NCBI GenBank assembly: GCA_021604505.1
Contig: BQJC01000005.1
Coordinates: 1 to 64,000 of the forward strand
Source of the DNA: Nitrospinaceae bacterium
GTDB taxonomy: Bacteria > Nitrospinota > Nitrospinia > Nitrospinales > VA-1
DNA: 64,000 nt
Direction of reading: 5' to 3'
Under the pieces are notes generated by a model that searched no databases, was not told where the DNA came from, and saw only the letters and a list, made by a program, of their open reading frames with translations. Shown here in pieces: positions 35,537 through 45,465 of the stretch. A program made the position numbers and the translations under genes. How positions within the stretch are numbered: the stretch's first letter is position 1; each line of letters starts with the position of its first letter.

Positions 35537-36976
35537 ATGGCGATGGAATTACGGTTAAATATGAAGTTGAGCCAGAAGCTGGTAATGACTCCCATGCTTC
35601 AGCAAGCCATCAAGTTACTGCCCCTCGCTCGCATGGAGCTCGCCCAACTGGTAAGGCAGGAAATCACCGAAAACCCGGTTCTGGAGGAAATTCAGGAGGA
35701 AGAAGAAGAGGATTTCAAAACCGAAACGGAAGGTGAAGAAAAAGTTCAGGAAAGAGAAGCTCCAGAAAGCTTCGATGAACCTGTGACCGAACCCGCCGCT
35801 CCTGACCCGGAAGTGGACTGGGAAAGTTATTTTCAAAATAATATCGACCAGGGAAGCTCCGTCGAAAGCTATGCGGAGCCGCCCCCCATCGAGGCCACTT
35901 ATAAGAAAGACCCTTCATTAAACGACCACCTGCAATGGCAACTGGATCTCACCGTAAACTCCGAACTGGATAATTTTATCGGCCAATGCATCATCGGCAA
36001 CATTCAAAACGATGGCTATCTCTGTGCCGACCTGGGGGAAATCGCCGAAATCGCGCAGGTGTCGGAAGATGAAGTGCTCAGAGTATTGAAAATCATTCAA
36101 GGATTTGAGCCGACCGGCGTGGGCGCCCGCTGTTTGAAAGAATGTTTAATGATTCAAGCCAAGGCCCTGCCGGAAAGAAATAGCCTGATGGAAACCCTGA
36201 TCGATTCCTATCTCGAACGATTGGAAGAACGTAATTTCCATAAGATCGCTTCCGAATTAAAGATCAATGTTGAGAAAATTTTAGAAACGGTAAAGCTGAT
36301 TCGCGAATTTTTCCCCAAACCCGGATTGTCCTACAGTATCGAAGGCGTCGATTACGTCACCCCCGATCTGACGGTGGTCAAAACCGAAGACGGCTACGAC
36401 ATCGCCTTAAATGACGAAGGGGTCCCCAAACTCAGAATCAACCCGTTTTATCAAAACCTGCTGAACCGCACCAATGAAGGTCAAACCAAAGAATACCTGG
36501 AAAACAAATACCGCTCGGCTTTATGGCTGATCAAAAGCATCGACCAGCGGCGGCAGACCATCTATAAAGTGGGCAAGAGCATCATTAAGCTGCAGCAGGA
36601 GTTCCTCGATCGCGGTTTGGCCTATCTGAAACCCATGGTCCTGAAGGACGTCGCTAAAGACATCGAAATGCATGAATCCACCGTCAGCCGCATCACCACC
36701 AACAAATATATAGACACGCCACAAGGGATCTTCGAGCTCAAATTCTTTTTCCATAGCGGTATAAAATCCTATATGGGAACCAACCTGTCCTCGATCCGGG
36801 TCAGAAATATGATCAAAGAGGTGGTCGCCAACGAAGACCCGAAAAAACCCCTCACGGACGATGAAATGGTACAGGCTCTGATGCGGAAAAACGCTAAAAT
36901 TGCGAGGCGCACCATTACAAAATACCGAAAAGAATTGAACATCCCTCCCGCCAGCAAAAGAAAAAAATTATTTTGA
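35537..36976 (+). CDS. rpoN: RNA polymerase sigma-54 factor
   Basis: A 479-residue sigma-54. The N-terminal activator-interacting region is glutamine/leucine-rich (KLSQKLVMTPMLQQAIKLL), followed by an acidic linker (about 60-110). The core-binding region and the DNA-binding region come next, with a helix-turn-helix near 360-390. The C-terminal RpoN box is RRTITKYRKELNIP. It sits between lptB and hpf, the usual place. It directs enhancer-dependent promoters; I did not locate convincing -24/-12 sites in the window. Confidence 0.97.
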   Translation: MAMELRLNMKLSQKLVMTPMLQQAIKLLPLARMELAQLVRQEITENPVLEEIQEEEEEDFKTETEGEEKVQEREAPESFDEPVTEPAAPDPEVDWESYFQNNIDQGSSVESYAEPPPIEATYKKDPSLNDHLQWQLDLTVNSELDNFIGQCIIGNIQNDGYLCADLGEIAEIAQVSEDEVLRVLKIIQGFEPTGVGARCLKECLMIQAKALPERNSLMETLIDSYLERLEERNFHKIASELKINVEKILETVKLIREFFPKPGLSYSIEGVDYVTPDLTVVKTEDGYDIALNDEGVPKLRINPFYQNLLNRTNEGQTKEYLENKYRSALWLIKSIDQRRQTIYKVGKSIIKLQQEFLDRGLAYLKPMVLKDVAKDIEMHESTVSRITTNKYIDTPQGIFELKFFFHSGIKSYMGTNLSSIRVRNMIKEVVANEDPKKPLTDDEMVQALMRKNAKIARRTITKYRKELNIPPASKRKKLF

Positions 36977-37072
36977 CTCCACGGCTTTTCCTTGCTTAAA
37001 TCCCCCTAACCACCTAAGTTAATAAATAACTGAAGTCTACAAGTTTTATTTTCGTTGATCAGGAGAGAACTC

Positions 37073-37402
37073 ATGAAATTGACGGTCGCTGGCAGACACA
37101 TAGAAATTACAGATGCTATTCATAACCACCTGGAAAGGAAAATGGAAAAAACCATCCAGGAATTAGGTGAGAAAGCCGATGTGCATGTCGCCCTATCCGT
37201 GGAAAAACGTCGCCACTTGGCTGAAATTACTGTAAAAACAAAAGGGTTCACGGTTCACGCGGAAGAAGAAACCCATGACCTTTATGTTGCCATGGACAAC
37301 GTTTTGGTGAAAATCGAAAGACAACTACGAAAACATAAAGACCGAGCTAAAGACTTGAGAATCAAACAAGCCGCCGCCGAAAAAAATAAACTGACTGAAT
37401 AA
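37073..37402 (+). CDS. hpf: Ribosome hibernation promoting factor, short form
   Basis: A 109-residue protein starting at the ATG at 37073 (KLTVAGRHIEITDAIHNHLERK); an upstream in-frame start would add six residues. It has the HPF/YfiA fold and no C-terminal dimerisation domain, so it is the short type that works with RMF in gammaproteobacteria or alone elsewhere. It binds the 30S subunit in slow growth. It lies between rpoN and ptsN as in many proteobacteria. Confidence 0.93.
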   Translation: MKLTVAGRHIEITDAIHNHLERKMEKTIQELGEKADVHVALSVEKRRHLAEITVKTKGFTVHAEEETHDLYVAMDNVLVKIERQLRKHKDRAKDLRIKQAAAEKNKLTE

Positions 37403-37446
37403 ATCAGCAGTTTTGTTCATCCCTTGAAAACAAATATAAAATTTCT

Positions 37447-37911
37447 ATGAAAGTTAGCGAGATTCTGAAAAAGGATTTCATCATTTCCGATTTATCTGGA
37501 AAAGACAAAAAAAATGTCCTTCTGGAATTGACTGATTTCCTGGAGAAAAATGGCGCCATACAAAATAAAAACGTCCTCCTTTCAGCCCTGAACGAGCGGG
37601 AAAAACTAGGCAGTACCGGAATCGGCGAAAATGTCGCCATCCCGCACGCAAAATCGGATGAAATCGACCAGATATTGACGATTTTCGGAAGATGCACGGA
37701 TGGAATCGATTTCGATTCTCTGGACAAAAAACCGGTCTATTTTGTCTGGCTGGTGATCGCGCCATCTCATTCGACAGGACATCATTTAAAAGCATTAGCG
37801 CGGATTTCCCGGCTCCTCAAAAATGGACAACTGCGCGAAGGAATCCTAAAGGCCCGAAACGAAAATGAAATTTATTCCATTCTTCTGGATGAAGATTCAA
37901 AGTTTATATAA
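37447..37911 (+). CDS. ptsN: Regulatory PTS enzyme IIA (PtsN)
   Basis: A 154-residue EIIA-Ntr-like protein. The phosphorylatable His67 lies in ENVAIPHAKS, in the usual position. The N-terminal ISDLSGKDKKNVLLELTDFL helix and later LDKKPVYFVWLVIAP strand fit the family. These proteins receive phosphate from an NPr/HPr and regulate transport and nitrogen/potassium metabolism rather than sugar import. It is followed by the enzyme I gene at 37977 with no HPr gene between them. Confidence 0.93.
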   Translation: MKVSEILKKDFIISDLSGKDKKNVLLELTDFLEKNGAIQNKNVLLSALNEREKLGSTGIGENVAIPHAKSDEIDQILTIFGRCTDGIDFDSLDKKPVYFVWLVIAPSHSTGHHLKALARISRLLKNGQLREGILKARNENEIYSILLDEDSKFI

Positions 37912-37976
37912 ACCTTCAGTATCTTCCGGTATGAAGCCAAATCGTCCTGAGTTCGATATTTACCAAGGGTTTTTAC

Positions 37977-39764
37977 GTGTTTAATGGAATTGCATTATCC
38001 AAAGGGGTTGCCATCGGCAAGGCCTATCTTCTGGACAGCTCCAAATTCTGCGTCCTGAAGCAGGAACTGAACCCGGATCAGGTGGAAACGGAAGTCAAGC
38101 GGTTCCGGCATGCCATTGAACTCTCCAAACTGCAAATGCAGGAAATCAAAAAACGCGCCAGCAAGGTGGCGGACAAATACGCGGTCATCCTCGACACCTA
38201 CACCCTCCTGTTAGAAGATGAAGTCATCGTCAACGACACCATCGAAAACATCAGAGGCAACCGGTTGAATGCGGAATGGGCCCTCACCGAAACGCTCAAC
38301 AAATTCACCAAACTATTCAATAATATCAATGACGATTACCTGAAGGGCAAAAAAGACGATCTTGACCTCGTCGTCCACGGGATCATCCGCAACCTGATCG
38401 GCCATAGTCAGGAAAAGCTTTCTGAAATAGATGAGCCGGTCATCCTGGTTTCCCACACGTTGAGCCCCTCGGACACCATCGCCATGCCCAAGAATTTAGT
38501 TTTGGGGATGGCAACCGAAGTCGGCGGCAAAACTTCGCATGTGGCCATTTTTGCTTCCGCCCTGGGCATCCCCTTAGTCGGTGGAATCAAGGATCTGACC
38601 GGGCAATTGAACTCGGGCGACCAGATAATCATCGACGGAATCGACGGACGGGTCATCGTCAACCCTTCAGCGGAACAACTCAAGCACTACCAGAAAAAGC
38701 AGGAAAATTACCGCCATTACGAGCAAAAACTTTTAGAAGACATTCATCAACCGGCCCGGACACTGGATGGGGTTGCCATCAAACTCATGGCCAACATCGA
38801 ATCACCGGACGATCTGAAATCCCTGCGAAAATACGGAGCAGAAGGAATCGGCCTTTACCGGACCGAGTTTCTCTACCTGATGGCCAAGACCCCTCCCACA
38901 GAAAGCGAACTCTACGAAACGTTTAAGAGAGTGGTCCAGGAAATGGCTCCTCTGCCAGTGGTCATTCGAACCCTGGACATCGGCATGGATAAAACCCTGA
39001 CGGATATGAGCAGTGAACCTGAAAATAACCCGGCATTGGGATTGCGGGGTATCCGTCTGTCGCTGTCCGATCCGGGAGTTTTCATCTATCAGCTAAAGGC
39101 CATTCTGCGTGCGAGTCTTTATGGAAACATAAAAATCCTGTTTCCCATGCTTTCCTCCCTGGAAGAGTTCAGCGATGCTAAAGAACTTTTAGAAACCGCC
39201 AAAAATGATCTGAAGAAAAAACAAATTCCCTTCGATGAAGAGATTCCGGTAGGCACCATGGTAGAAACACCGGCGGCGGCGATTTGTGCCGATCATTTAC
39301 TGAAAGAAGTCGATTTCATCAGCATTGGAACCAACGATTTGATCCAATATCTTCTTGCCGTGGACCGGACCAATGAAAACGTCGCGCCGCTCTATCAACC
39401 CTTTCACCCCTCGGTTCTTAAAACGCTAAAGAATATTTTCCAAGCCGCCAAGAATTCGGGAAAAGATTTCTCCATTTGTGGAGAGCTGGGCGGCGACCCG
39501 CTGGCCACCGCCGTCCTGTTGGGTTTAGGGAACCACCAGGAATTGAGCATGGAACCGCATTCCATTCCCAAGGTGAAAAAAATTATCCGCAAAATAAGCC
39601 TGGAAGAAGCCCGGCAGATGGCGGATCATGTTCTGGGTCTCACCTCCACCGATGAGATCAACCAATTTATATTGAAAGAAATGCAATCAAGGTTTCCTTC
39701 CGATTTTGACCGGGGAACATCCTTTGAAGAAAAAATGATACCAGCAGGGAAAAACTCTCATTAA
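37977..39764 (+). CDS. ptsI: Phosphoenolpyruvate-protein phosphotransferase (enzyme I)
   Basis: A 595-residue enzyme I starting at GTG 37977. The phosphohistidine is His188 in GGKTSHVAIFASALGIP, and the PEP-binding barrel shows EGIGLYRTEFLYL, GLRGIRLSLSDP, FPMLSSLEEF, SIGTNDLIQYLLAVDRTN and the catalytic Cys in SICGELGGDP. It lacks the GAF domain of PtsP. The partner phosphocarrier HPr/NPr is not in the window. With ptsN upstream it forms a regulatory PTS; no sugar permease is visible. Confidence 0.95.
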   Translation: MFNGIALSKGVAIGKAYLLDSSKFCVLKQELNPDQVETEVKRFRHAIELSKLQMQEIKKRASKVADKYAVILDTYTLLLEDEVIVNDTIENIRGNRLNAEWALTETLNKFTKLFNNINDDYLKGKKDDLDLVVHGIIRNLIGHSQEKLSEIDEPVILVSHTLSPSDTIAMPKNLVLGMATEVGGKTSHVAIFASALGIPLVGGIKDLTGQLNSGDQIIIDGIDGRVIVNPSAEQLKHYQKKQENYRHYEQKLLEDIHQPARTLDGVAIKLMANIESPDDLKSLRKYGAEGIGLYRTEFLYLMAKTPPTESELYETFKRVVQEMAPLPVVIRTLDIGMDKTLTDMSSEPENNPALGLRGIRLSLSDPGVFIYQLKAILRASLYGNIKILFPMLSSLEEFSDAKELLETAKNDLKKKQIPFDEEIPVGTMVETPAAAICADHLLKEVDFISIGTNDLIQYLLAVDRTNENVAPLYQPFHPSVLKTLKNIFQAAKNSGKDFSICGELGGDPLATAVLLGLGNHQELSMEPHSIPKVKKIIRKISLEEARQMADHVLGLTSTDEINQFILKEMQSRFPSDFDRGTSFEEKMIPAGKNSH

Positions 39765-39836
39765 AGTTAAATAGTTCACTTCTTCTTTTAAATATCCAAT
39801 CACAACCACTAGACCTTCAAACACAGGGGACAAAAA

Positions 39837-40997
39837 ATGAATTTAGGCAATTTCCTTTTTACATCGGAGTCGGTTTCCGAGGGCCACCCGGACAAAGTCG
39901 CCGACCAGATTTCCGATTCCATTTTAGACGCAATTCTTGAAAAAGACACCAAGGCCCGCGTCGCTTGTGAAACCATGGTGACCACCGGGTTTGCTGTCGT
40001 TGCCGGCGAAATCACCACCGATTGCTACATAGAGGTCCCCCAGGTCGTACGAAACACCATCAAAAACATCGGCTACAGCCATTCGGACATGGGCTTCGAT
40101 TTTGAAACCTGCGGCGTTCTGGTGTCCTTTGATCAGCAATCGCGAGATATCGCCCAGGGCGTCGATGACGACAAACACGAGCAGGGAGCCGGCGATCAGG
40201 GAATGATGTTCGGATACGCCACCAATGAGACCAAGGAATTGATGCCCATGCCCATCATGTATTCCCACAAACTGGTTCGCAAGTTGTCGGAACTGAGAAA
40301 AAAGGGAGTCCTTCCGTATTTACGGCCAGACAGCAAGTCCCAGGTCACCGTCCGTTACGAAAAACACAAACCCGTCGCTATTGAAACGGTGGTGATCTCC
40401 ACCCAGCACCAGCCCAATGTTTCAAACAAAAAAATGCGCGCTGAGATCACCGAACTGGTGATCAACAAAATTATTCCGGAAAAGTATCGACAGAAAAAAA
40501 TCAAGGTTCATATCAATCCAACCGGACGGTTCGTGGTCGGCGGCCCGCACGGCGATTGCGGGTTGACCGGAAGAAAAATCATCGTGGATACCTATGGTGG
40601 ATTTTCCCGGCACGGCGGCGGCGCTTTCTCCGGAAAAGACCCCTCCAAGGTGGACCGGTCCGCCGCGTATATGGCCCGTTACATCGCCAAAAACCTGGTG
40701 GCCGCCAAAATCGCTGACCGTTGTGAAGTCCAGTTGGCTTACGCCATTGGGGTTCCAGATCCCGTTTCCGTCTACGTGGAAACCTTCGGAACCTGCAAAG
40801 TCAATCCCGACATACTGGACAATTTGATTCGCTCGCATTTTCTTCTCAAACCCGCAGGCATCATCAAATCTCTGGACTTGATGAAACCTAGATACAAGAA
40901 AACGGCAGCATATGGCCATTTTGGGCGTAGCGAAAAAGAATTCACCTGGGAACAAACCGACAAAGCCAAAGGATTAAAAAAAGATGCGGGATTGTGA
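39837..40997 (+). CDS. metK: S-adenosylmethionine synthase
   Basis: A 386-residue enzyme making SAM from methionine and ATP. The signatures are [18 protein letters not shown] near residue 15, [12 protein letters not shown] at about 119-130 and the P-loop-like [39 protein letters not shown] is also present. Length is normal. The upstream gap of about 70 bases is too short to hold a SAM riboswitch. It supplies SAM to the methyltransferases nearby and to the radical-SAM enzyme at 55.7 kb. Confidence 0.98.
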   Translation: MNLGNFLFTSESVSEGHPDKVADQISDSILDAILEKDTKARVACETMVTTGFAVVAGEITTDCYIEVPQVVRNTIKNIGYSHSDMGFDFETCGVLVSFDQQSRDIAQGVDDDKHEQGAGDQGMMFGYATNETKELMPMPIMYSHKLVRKLSELRKKGVLPYLRPDSKSQVTVRYEKHKPVAIETVVISTQHQPNVSNKKMRAEITELVINKIIPEKYRQKKIKVHINPTGRFVVGGPHGDCGLTGRKIIVDTYGGFSRHGGGAFSGKDPSKVDRSAAYMARYIAKNLVAAKIADRCEVQLAYAIGVPDPVSVYVETFGTCKVNPDILDNLIRSHFLLKPAGIIKSLDLMKPRYKKTAAYGHFGRSEKEFTWEQTDKAKGLKKDAGL

Positions 40998-41016
40998 TCC
41001 CTCATGAATTCCCAAA

Positions 41017-42060
41017 ATGAGTGGTGACGCGATTAAAATAGGAATCATTGGCGCAGGGCAAAATACCCGAAAAATGCACCTGCCGAAATTGTCGGCCATT
41101 CCAGGCGTCAAAATACACGCCGTCGCCAACCGCACTCTCGCGTCCGGGGAAAAAGTGGCGCAGGAATTCGGCATTCCACAAGTTAAGAAAACCTGGCAGG
41201 AAATTGCCACATCCGGGGAAATCGACGCCGTGGTCATCGGAACCTGGCCGCACCTTCACTGCGAGGCCACCTGCCTGGCGCTGGAATCGGGAAAACACGT
41301 CCTCTGCGAAGCCAGGATGGCCATGAACAAGTCGGAAGCGGAACAAATGCTCCGCGTCTCGAAGGACCATCCAGAGCTGGTCGCTCAGTTGGTCCCCGCG
41401 CCCTTCACCTTTCGCGTAGACCAGACCATCACCAGCTACATTCATCAAAACGTTCTGGGGCGGCTTTTTTCGTTTCAGGTGGATTACCAGTCCGCTTCCC
41501 TAACTCCTCCCGAAAGCCCCCTTCACTGGAGGAGAAATAAAAAATATACCGGAATGAACACCATGGTCCTGGGGATCGTTTATGAGTCCCTTCTACGTTG
41601 GCTTCCTGCGGCTGAATGGGTGAGCGCCGTAGGTAAAGTCTTTAACGACACCGCCCTGAATGCAGAAACCGGAAAAAAAGAAACGATCGAGGTTCCTGAT
41701 TATTTATCCGTGCAAATGCAATTGCAAAACGGCATGCTGGGGACCTTCCTCATCAGCGAGACCGGGCATTGTGCCGGGACACCTGGGGTAAAAATTTTTG
41801 GCGAGCAGGGGACGCTTCAGTGCGAATTCATTCCAGGGGGAAAATTGTGGATCGCCTTTCGGGAGGATGCGCAATTAAAGGAAGTCGATATCCCCAAGGA
41901 GAGCGAAAGCCATTGGCGGGTGGAAGAGGAATTCATCAATGCCATTCGCGGCAAAGAAGAAGTCAAACTCACCCCATTTGCAACCGGCGTCGAGTATATG
42001 AAGTTCACGGAGGCTGTGATCCTGAGCACCCAGCAAAACGGCTCCCGCATCTATCTATGA
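41017..42060 (+). CDS. Gfo/Idh/MocA-family oxidoreductase
   Basis: A 347-residue NAD(P)-dependent sugar-type oxidoreductase. The Rossmann N-terminus IKIGIIGAGQNTRKMHLPKLS (residues 5-25) binds the cofactor. The conserved EKP of the family appears as CEARMAMNKSEAEQ, where the usual Lys is replaced by Arg, which may affect catalysis. The C-terminal domain begins near residue 130. The stop overlaps the endonuclease V start by four bases. Substrate unknown. Confidence 0.85.
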   Translation: MSGDAIKIGIIGAGQNTRKMHLPKLSAIPGVKIHAVANRTLASGEKVAQEFGIPQVKKTWQEIATSGEIDAVVIGTWPHLHCEATCLALESGKHVLCEARMAMNKSEAEQMLRVSKDHPELVAQLVPAPFTFRVDQTITSYIHQNVLGRLFSFQVDYQSASLTPPESPLHWRRNKKYTGMNTMVLGIVYESLLRWLPAAEWVSAVGKVFNDTALNAETGKKETIEVPDYLSVQMQLQNGMLGTFLISETGHCAGTPGVKIFGEQGTLQCEFIPGGKLWIAFREDAQLKEVDIPKESESHWRVEEEFINAIRGKEEVKLTPFATGVEYMKFTEAVILSTQQNGSRIYL

Positions 42061-42737
42061 AGGTGCACAACCTGCATGCCTGGAACGTATCTCCCAAACA
42101 AGCAACTGAAATCCAGAAGGGATTGGCGTCGAAGATCCGCTTGACGGGAAGCCGCACCCCCCCGGCCATCGTCGCCGGAGCCGATATCAGTTTCACGAAA
42201 CATTCATCGCGTGCATTCGCTGGCATCGTGCTCCTGGAATTTCCTTCCTTAAAGGTAGTGAACGAGTTGGCGCTTGAAGATGAACTGACCTTCCCTTACG
42301 TTCCCGGCCTGCTTTCTTTTCGAGAAGCGCCGATTCTGCTGAAGTTGTTCTGCGAGGTAACCCCTGCCCCGGATTTACTTTTTTTCGACGGCCAGGGACT
42401 GGCGCATCCGAGAAAGTTTGGTCTCGCCTGCCACCTGGGATTGATTCTGGATCGTCCGGCCATTGGCTGCGCCAAGACAAAACTGACTGGGGAATACAAG
42501 GAGCCGGGTCTGGCGAAGGGATCTTGTTCCGACCTTTTGGACAACGACCAAAACGTGGGTGCGGTCCTTCGGTCCCGTGAAAACTGCAATCCGATTTTCG
42601 TTTCTGTAGGCCACAAAATAGATATCAACACCGCCATCCAAAGAACCTTGGAATGCACCACCCGCTACCGCATTCCCGAACCAACCCGGCTCGCACATCA
42701 CCTGGTGAACAGGGTGCGAAAGAAATCCACGGAATAA
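42057..42737 (+). CDS. nfi: Endonuclease V
   Basis: A 226-residue DNA-repair enzyme that nicks near deaminated bases, chiefly inosine. The start is the ATG of the ATGA overlap with the preceding gene; the frame extends further upstream, but inside that gene. Catalytic residues line up with E. coli Nfi: Asp43 in AGADISF, Glu90 in YVPGLLSFRE and Asp111 in FFDGQGLAHPRKFG, with the following His117. All are intact, so the enzyme should be active. Confidence 0.93.
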   Translation: MKVHNLHAWNVSPKQATEIQKGLASKIRLTGSRTPPAIVAGADISFTKHSSRAFAGIVLLEFPSLKVVNELALEDELTFPYVPGLLSFREAPILLKLFCEVTPAPDLLFFDGQGLAHPRKFGLACHLGLILDRPAIGCAKTKLTGEYKEPGLAKGSCSDLLDNDQNVGAVLRSRENCNPIFVSVGHKIDINTAIQRTLECTTRYRIPEPTRLAHHLVNRVRKKSTE

Positions 42738-42741
42738 TCTT

Positions 42742-43548
42742 TTAAGAAGCAGATGGTCTCCGGGCCGTCACCAGATGTGCACTTCCGGCATACAGCGGTT
42801 CCGTGTGGACCACCGTCATTCCGAGTTGCTCCATTTCTTTGCACATTTCATCCAGGCTAAAAGACCGCCACGCTCCCGTTTTCAATTGCCGCTCTATAAA
42901 TTTCAAACCCAGGTAGTAGGTGAAAGGATACACAAACAACCTTTTTGCCCAGGCGGCAAGGATTCCCCTCTCCTCCTGCAACGCCGCAACACTTTCCCGC
43001 AGGATGCGTTTTCCGTCGTATTCTTTGGAAGGGTCGACAATGACCATCAAGCCCCTGGGTCTAAGCGTTTCCATCAAATTGAAAATGATCTTTTTCCGGC
43101 TCTCCGGGTCAGCGACTGTGTAGAGGGAAAAATGCGCCACGACAATATCGATGGATTCCTTTTTAACGGGAAGCGGTTGGGTCAAATCCCCGTTGAAAAA
43201 CAGACATTGCACCCCATCTCCTGTTGGTACTTTGCCAAGGGCCCGCTGTACCCCTGGGAATTGAATGTCAGTCCCCAGATAGCGCAAACCAAAAGCCAAC
43301 TGGTCCCGCAAATATTCGATCAACAACCCCGATCCGCATCCTGCATCCAATAAAACCTGCCCCTTTTTAACAGGAATGCTCTGGACACAACGGTGAGCCG
43401 ATTCCCGATAGGCTTGTGGGGTCAGCAGATCGTATAAACGGGTTTGAAAACCCAGCCGCCAATAGTTTATCTGATAAAATTTTTCCCAGACAGACGAATC
43501 TGTATTTTTATTTGTCTCCATACCGCCAGAAATTTCGTTTCTATTCAA
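42742..43548 (-). CDS. Class I SAM-dependent methyltransferase
   Basis: A 268-residue methyltransferase. The SAM-binding motif I is VLLDAGCGSGLLIEYL (about 65-80), followed by LGTDIQFPGVQRA (acidic residue after strand 2), and IDIVVAHFSLYTV, the post-II motif. GLMVIVDPSKEYDGKR is near residue 172. The C-terminal AWRSFSLDEMCKEMEQLGMTVVHTEPLY is typical of small-molecule or lipid/quinone-type methyltransferases. Substrate not predictable. It is convergent with the endonuclease V gene. Confidence 0.82.
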   Translation of the reverse strand: MNRNEISGGMETNKNTDSSVWEKFYQINYWRLGFQTRLYDLLTPQAYRESAHRCVQSIPVKKGQVLLDAGCGSGLLIEYLRDQLAFGLRYLGTDIQFPGVQRALGKVPTGDGVQCLFFNGDLTQPLPVKKESIDIVVAHFSLYTVADPESRKKIIFNLMETLRPRGLMVIVDPSKEYDGKRILRESVAALQEERGILAAWAKRLFVYPFTYYLGLKFIERQLKTGAWRSFSLDEMCKEMEQLGMTVVHTEPLYAGSAHLVTARRPSAS

Positions 43549-43654
43549 AGGTTTTTCTTTTATACTTTCGGCAAAATTTTTGCAATTGCAAAACGCATAT
43601 TTTGCATTTACTTTTTCATACCCTATTTATGAATCCATCGGAAAGAGATAAGTT

Positions 43655-44254
43655 TTGAGCCAATTAAAAAGTTTGATCCACAGCCTTTGCATCGCCCGCT
43701 TTAGAAAATACGACAAAAGTAGCTACAATAGCGAATACTTTTCAAATTTTCGAAGCGCACCTGAGGATAACAGGGCGAAGTATTTTCAAAACTTTTTTGA
43801 ACCACAAAAAACTCTGGATGTCGGATGCGGCACTGGAAACCTGGTTTGGGGGCTTTTCAATTTGGGCATAGAAGCTTATGGCGTGGACCTCTCCGAGATA
43901 CCGATTCAGAAAGCCTCTTCTGAAATCCAGGCCAACCTGAAAGTTGGCGATATCCAGAATCTTGATTACAAAGAGAACGAATTCGATCTTGTCACATGTT
44001 GCGACGTCATCGAACATCTACCTTTTCCCGAATGTGACGAGGCAATTGACGAACTTTATAGAATAACCAACCGCTGGCTTTTCTGTCATATTTGCCTGTG
44101 GACGGATAAAAATGCGCGGCTGGACCCGACTCACGTCAATTTACACTCTAAATGGTGGTGGAACAAATATTTTAAACGCAAAGGATTCACCCTCATAAAA
44201 CCCCCCAAGGATTTTCCTTCTCGGAAAAACAGTTTCATCATCAAAAAGAATTAA
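43655..44254 (+). CDS. Class I SAM-dependent methyltransferase
   Basis: A 199-residue methyltransferase starting at TTG 43655 (GGAAAGAGA upstream). Motif I is TLDVGCGTGNLVWGL (about 53-67), then YGVDLSEIPIQKAS and FDLVTCCDVIEHLPF. WWWNKYFKRKGF near the C-terminus looks like the usual substrate-side cap, as in glycan or ubiquinone-type methyltransferases. The upstream region is strongly AT-rich (43549-43654), unlike its neighbours. Divergent from the other methyltransferase gene; substrate unknown. Confidence 0.8.
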   Translation: MSQLKSLIHSLCIARFRKYDKSSYNSEYFSNFRSAPEDNRAKYFQNFFEPQKTLDVGCGTGNLVWGLFNLGIEAYGVDLSEIPIQKASSEIQANLKVGDIQNLDYKENEFDLVTCCDVIEHLPFPECDEAIDELYRITNRWLFCHICLWTDKNARLDPTHVNLHSKWWWNKYFKRKGFTLIKPPKDFPSRKNSFIIKKN

Positions 44255-44417
44255 CCCGCCCACAATTCCCTGGCCTTATGCGTCTTGCACCAAGGCTGTT
44301 TCGCCACCCCATAATTCTTTGCCGGTAGCGCTCCTTCCAGGCAAACAGTCTTGAATGCATTCTTAAGACTGAATATAATATGGGACGTGATTTTGGTTTT
44401 ATATGGAGAGAATTCTA

Positions 44418-44855
44418 ATGGCAAAGAAACCTTTTATCAACAAATACGGGTTTGTGGAATATCCGTTTTTGCACGATGAGCGAAAAGGAAAAAATTGGTG
44501 GTTTTTTAATCTTCTGGAAGATTACCTGAAACGCCGGGCGCGGCAAAAATACGGTCAAGGTTATACCAGAGACCAGATGGATAAAGACATGATGGAATTC
44601 CTGCATGAAACCAACTTAAAGTTTTTCGCTCTGGTTCCATCAGGCATGGGAATGGAGTTTAAACTGATCGGCAAATATGAAACTCCCGAACTGGTTCACC
44701 TGGAAGACCCGGTGCCATTTATTGAGGAAACTTACGGCGGCGGCAAATTCAAGGTCAATATCCATCACCACGGCACGTTTGCCGGCACTCAGAACTATAA
44801 AACCCACGGCGACCCCGCATGGGTGGAAATTCCGGATGACAACCCCACAGGGTGA
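44418..44855 (+). CDS. Hypothetical protein
   Basis: A 145-residue soluble protein; the ATG at 44418 is seven bases after GGAGAG, so the in-frame ATG at 44403 is rejected. It begins with an aromatic, basic stretch (GKNWWFFNLLEDYLKRRARQKYG). A central helix YTRDQMDKDMMEFLHE and a Gly/His-rich end with VNIHHHGTFAGTQNY follow. No family is recognised. It is convergent with the Rieske gene. Confidence 0.62.
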   Translation: MAKKPFINKYGFVEYPFLHDERKGKNWWFFNLLEDYLKRRARQKYGQGYTRDQMDKDMMEFLHETNLKFFALVPSGMGMEFKLIGKYETPELVHLEDPVPFIEETYGGGKFKVNIHHHGTFAGTQNYKTHGDPAWVEIPDDNPTG

Positions 44856-44884
44856 GAGAATTTTTGACAGTGGATATTTTTTCC

Positions 44885-45298
44885 CTACAGTTCCTCATCG
44901 GGGTTGATGGGCTTTTGAATGGTGGGAATCTTAAATTTTAAAGTGGAAGGAACTGCGGACGCCTCTTTGCCAAACACTTTCTGGTCATTTTTCTTGAATC
45001 CGACATAAATTTTCTCGTCTTTGACCCGGACCGGAAACACCTGGACTCTCATTTCCGGATTTTGCATGCTGTTTCCGGTTCTCAATTCGAAGCGCCACTC
45101 GTGACTGGGACAGACGATCACCCCTTCCTGAACCCGCCCTTCCCCCAACGGCCCACCCTTGTGGGGACATTTATTGGCAACGGCGTAAATCTCCTCTTTA
45201 TAATTAAATAACGCGATCTCCACATCATCCACTAAAACAATGGCTGATTTTCCAACCGGAAGATCTTCCGTTTTCAGCACTTTGACAAATCGGATCAT
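44885..45298 (-). CDS. Rieske [2Fe-2S] ferredoxin, NirD-like
   Basis: A 137-residue soluble Rieske protein. The cluster ligands are in CPHKGGPL (about 44-51) and CPSHEWRF (about 63-70), the C-x-H and C-x2-H pattern of NirD-type ferredoxins. A GGAGA ribosome site precedes the ATG. The last 35 residues are a Pro/Lys-rich tail beyond the fold. In related bacteria such proteins serve nitrite reductase small subunits or dioxygenases. No large subunit is adjacent, so the partner is open. Confidence 0.85.
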   Translation of the reverse strand: MIRFVKVLKTEDLPVGKSAIVLVDDVEIALFNYKEEIYAVANKCPHKGGPLGEGRVQEGVIVCPSHEWRFELRTGNSMQNPEMRVQVFPVRVKDEKIYVGFKKNDQKVFGKEASAVPSTLKFKIPTIQKPINPDEEL

Positions 45299-45465
45299 TT
45301 TTTATTTCTCCAAAAACCAACGGCCTGCCAATAACCGACAAGCCGGAACATATGTTCATTATATAATGATTGTCGTTACTGATTATAATTAAACTTTACC
45401 GGCAGTTTCCACCACGATTTAATCAGGAATTGGAATTTGGAAGAATTCAACCCCGACAGGGGCGT

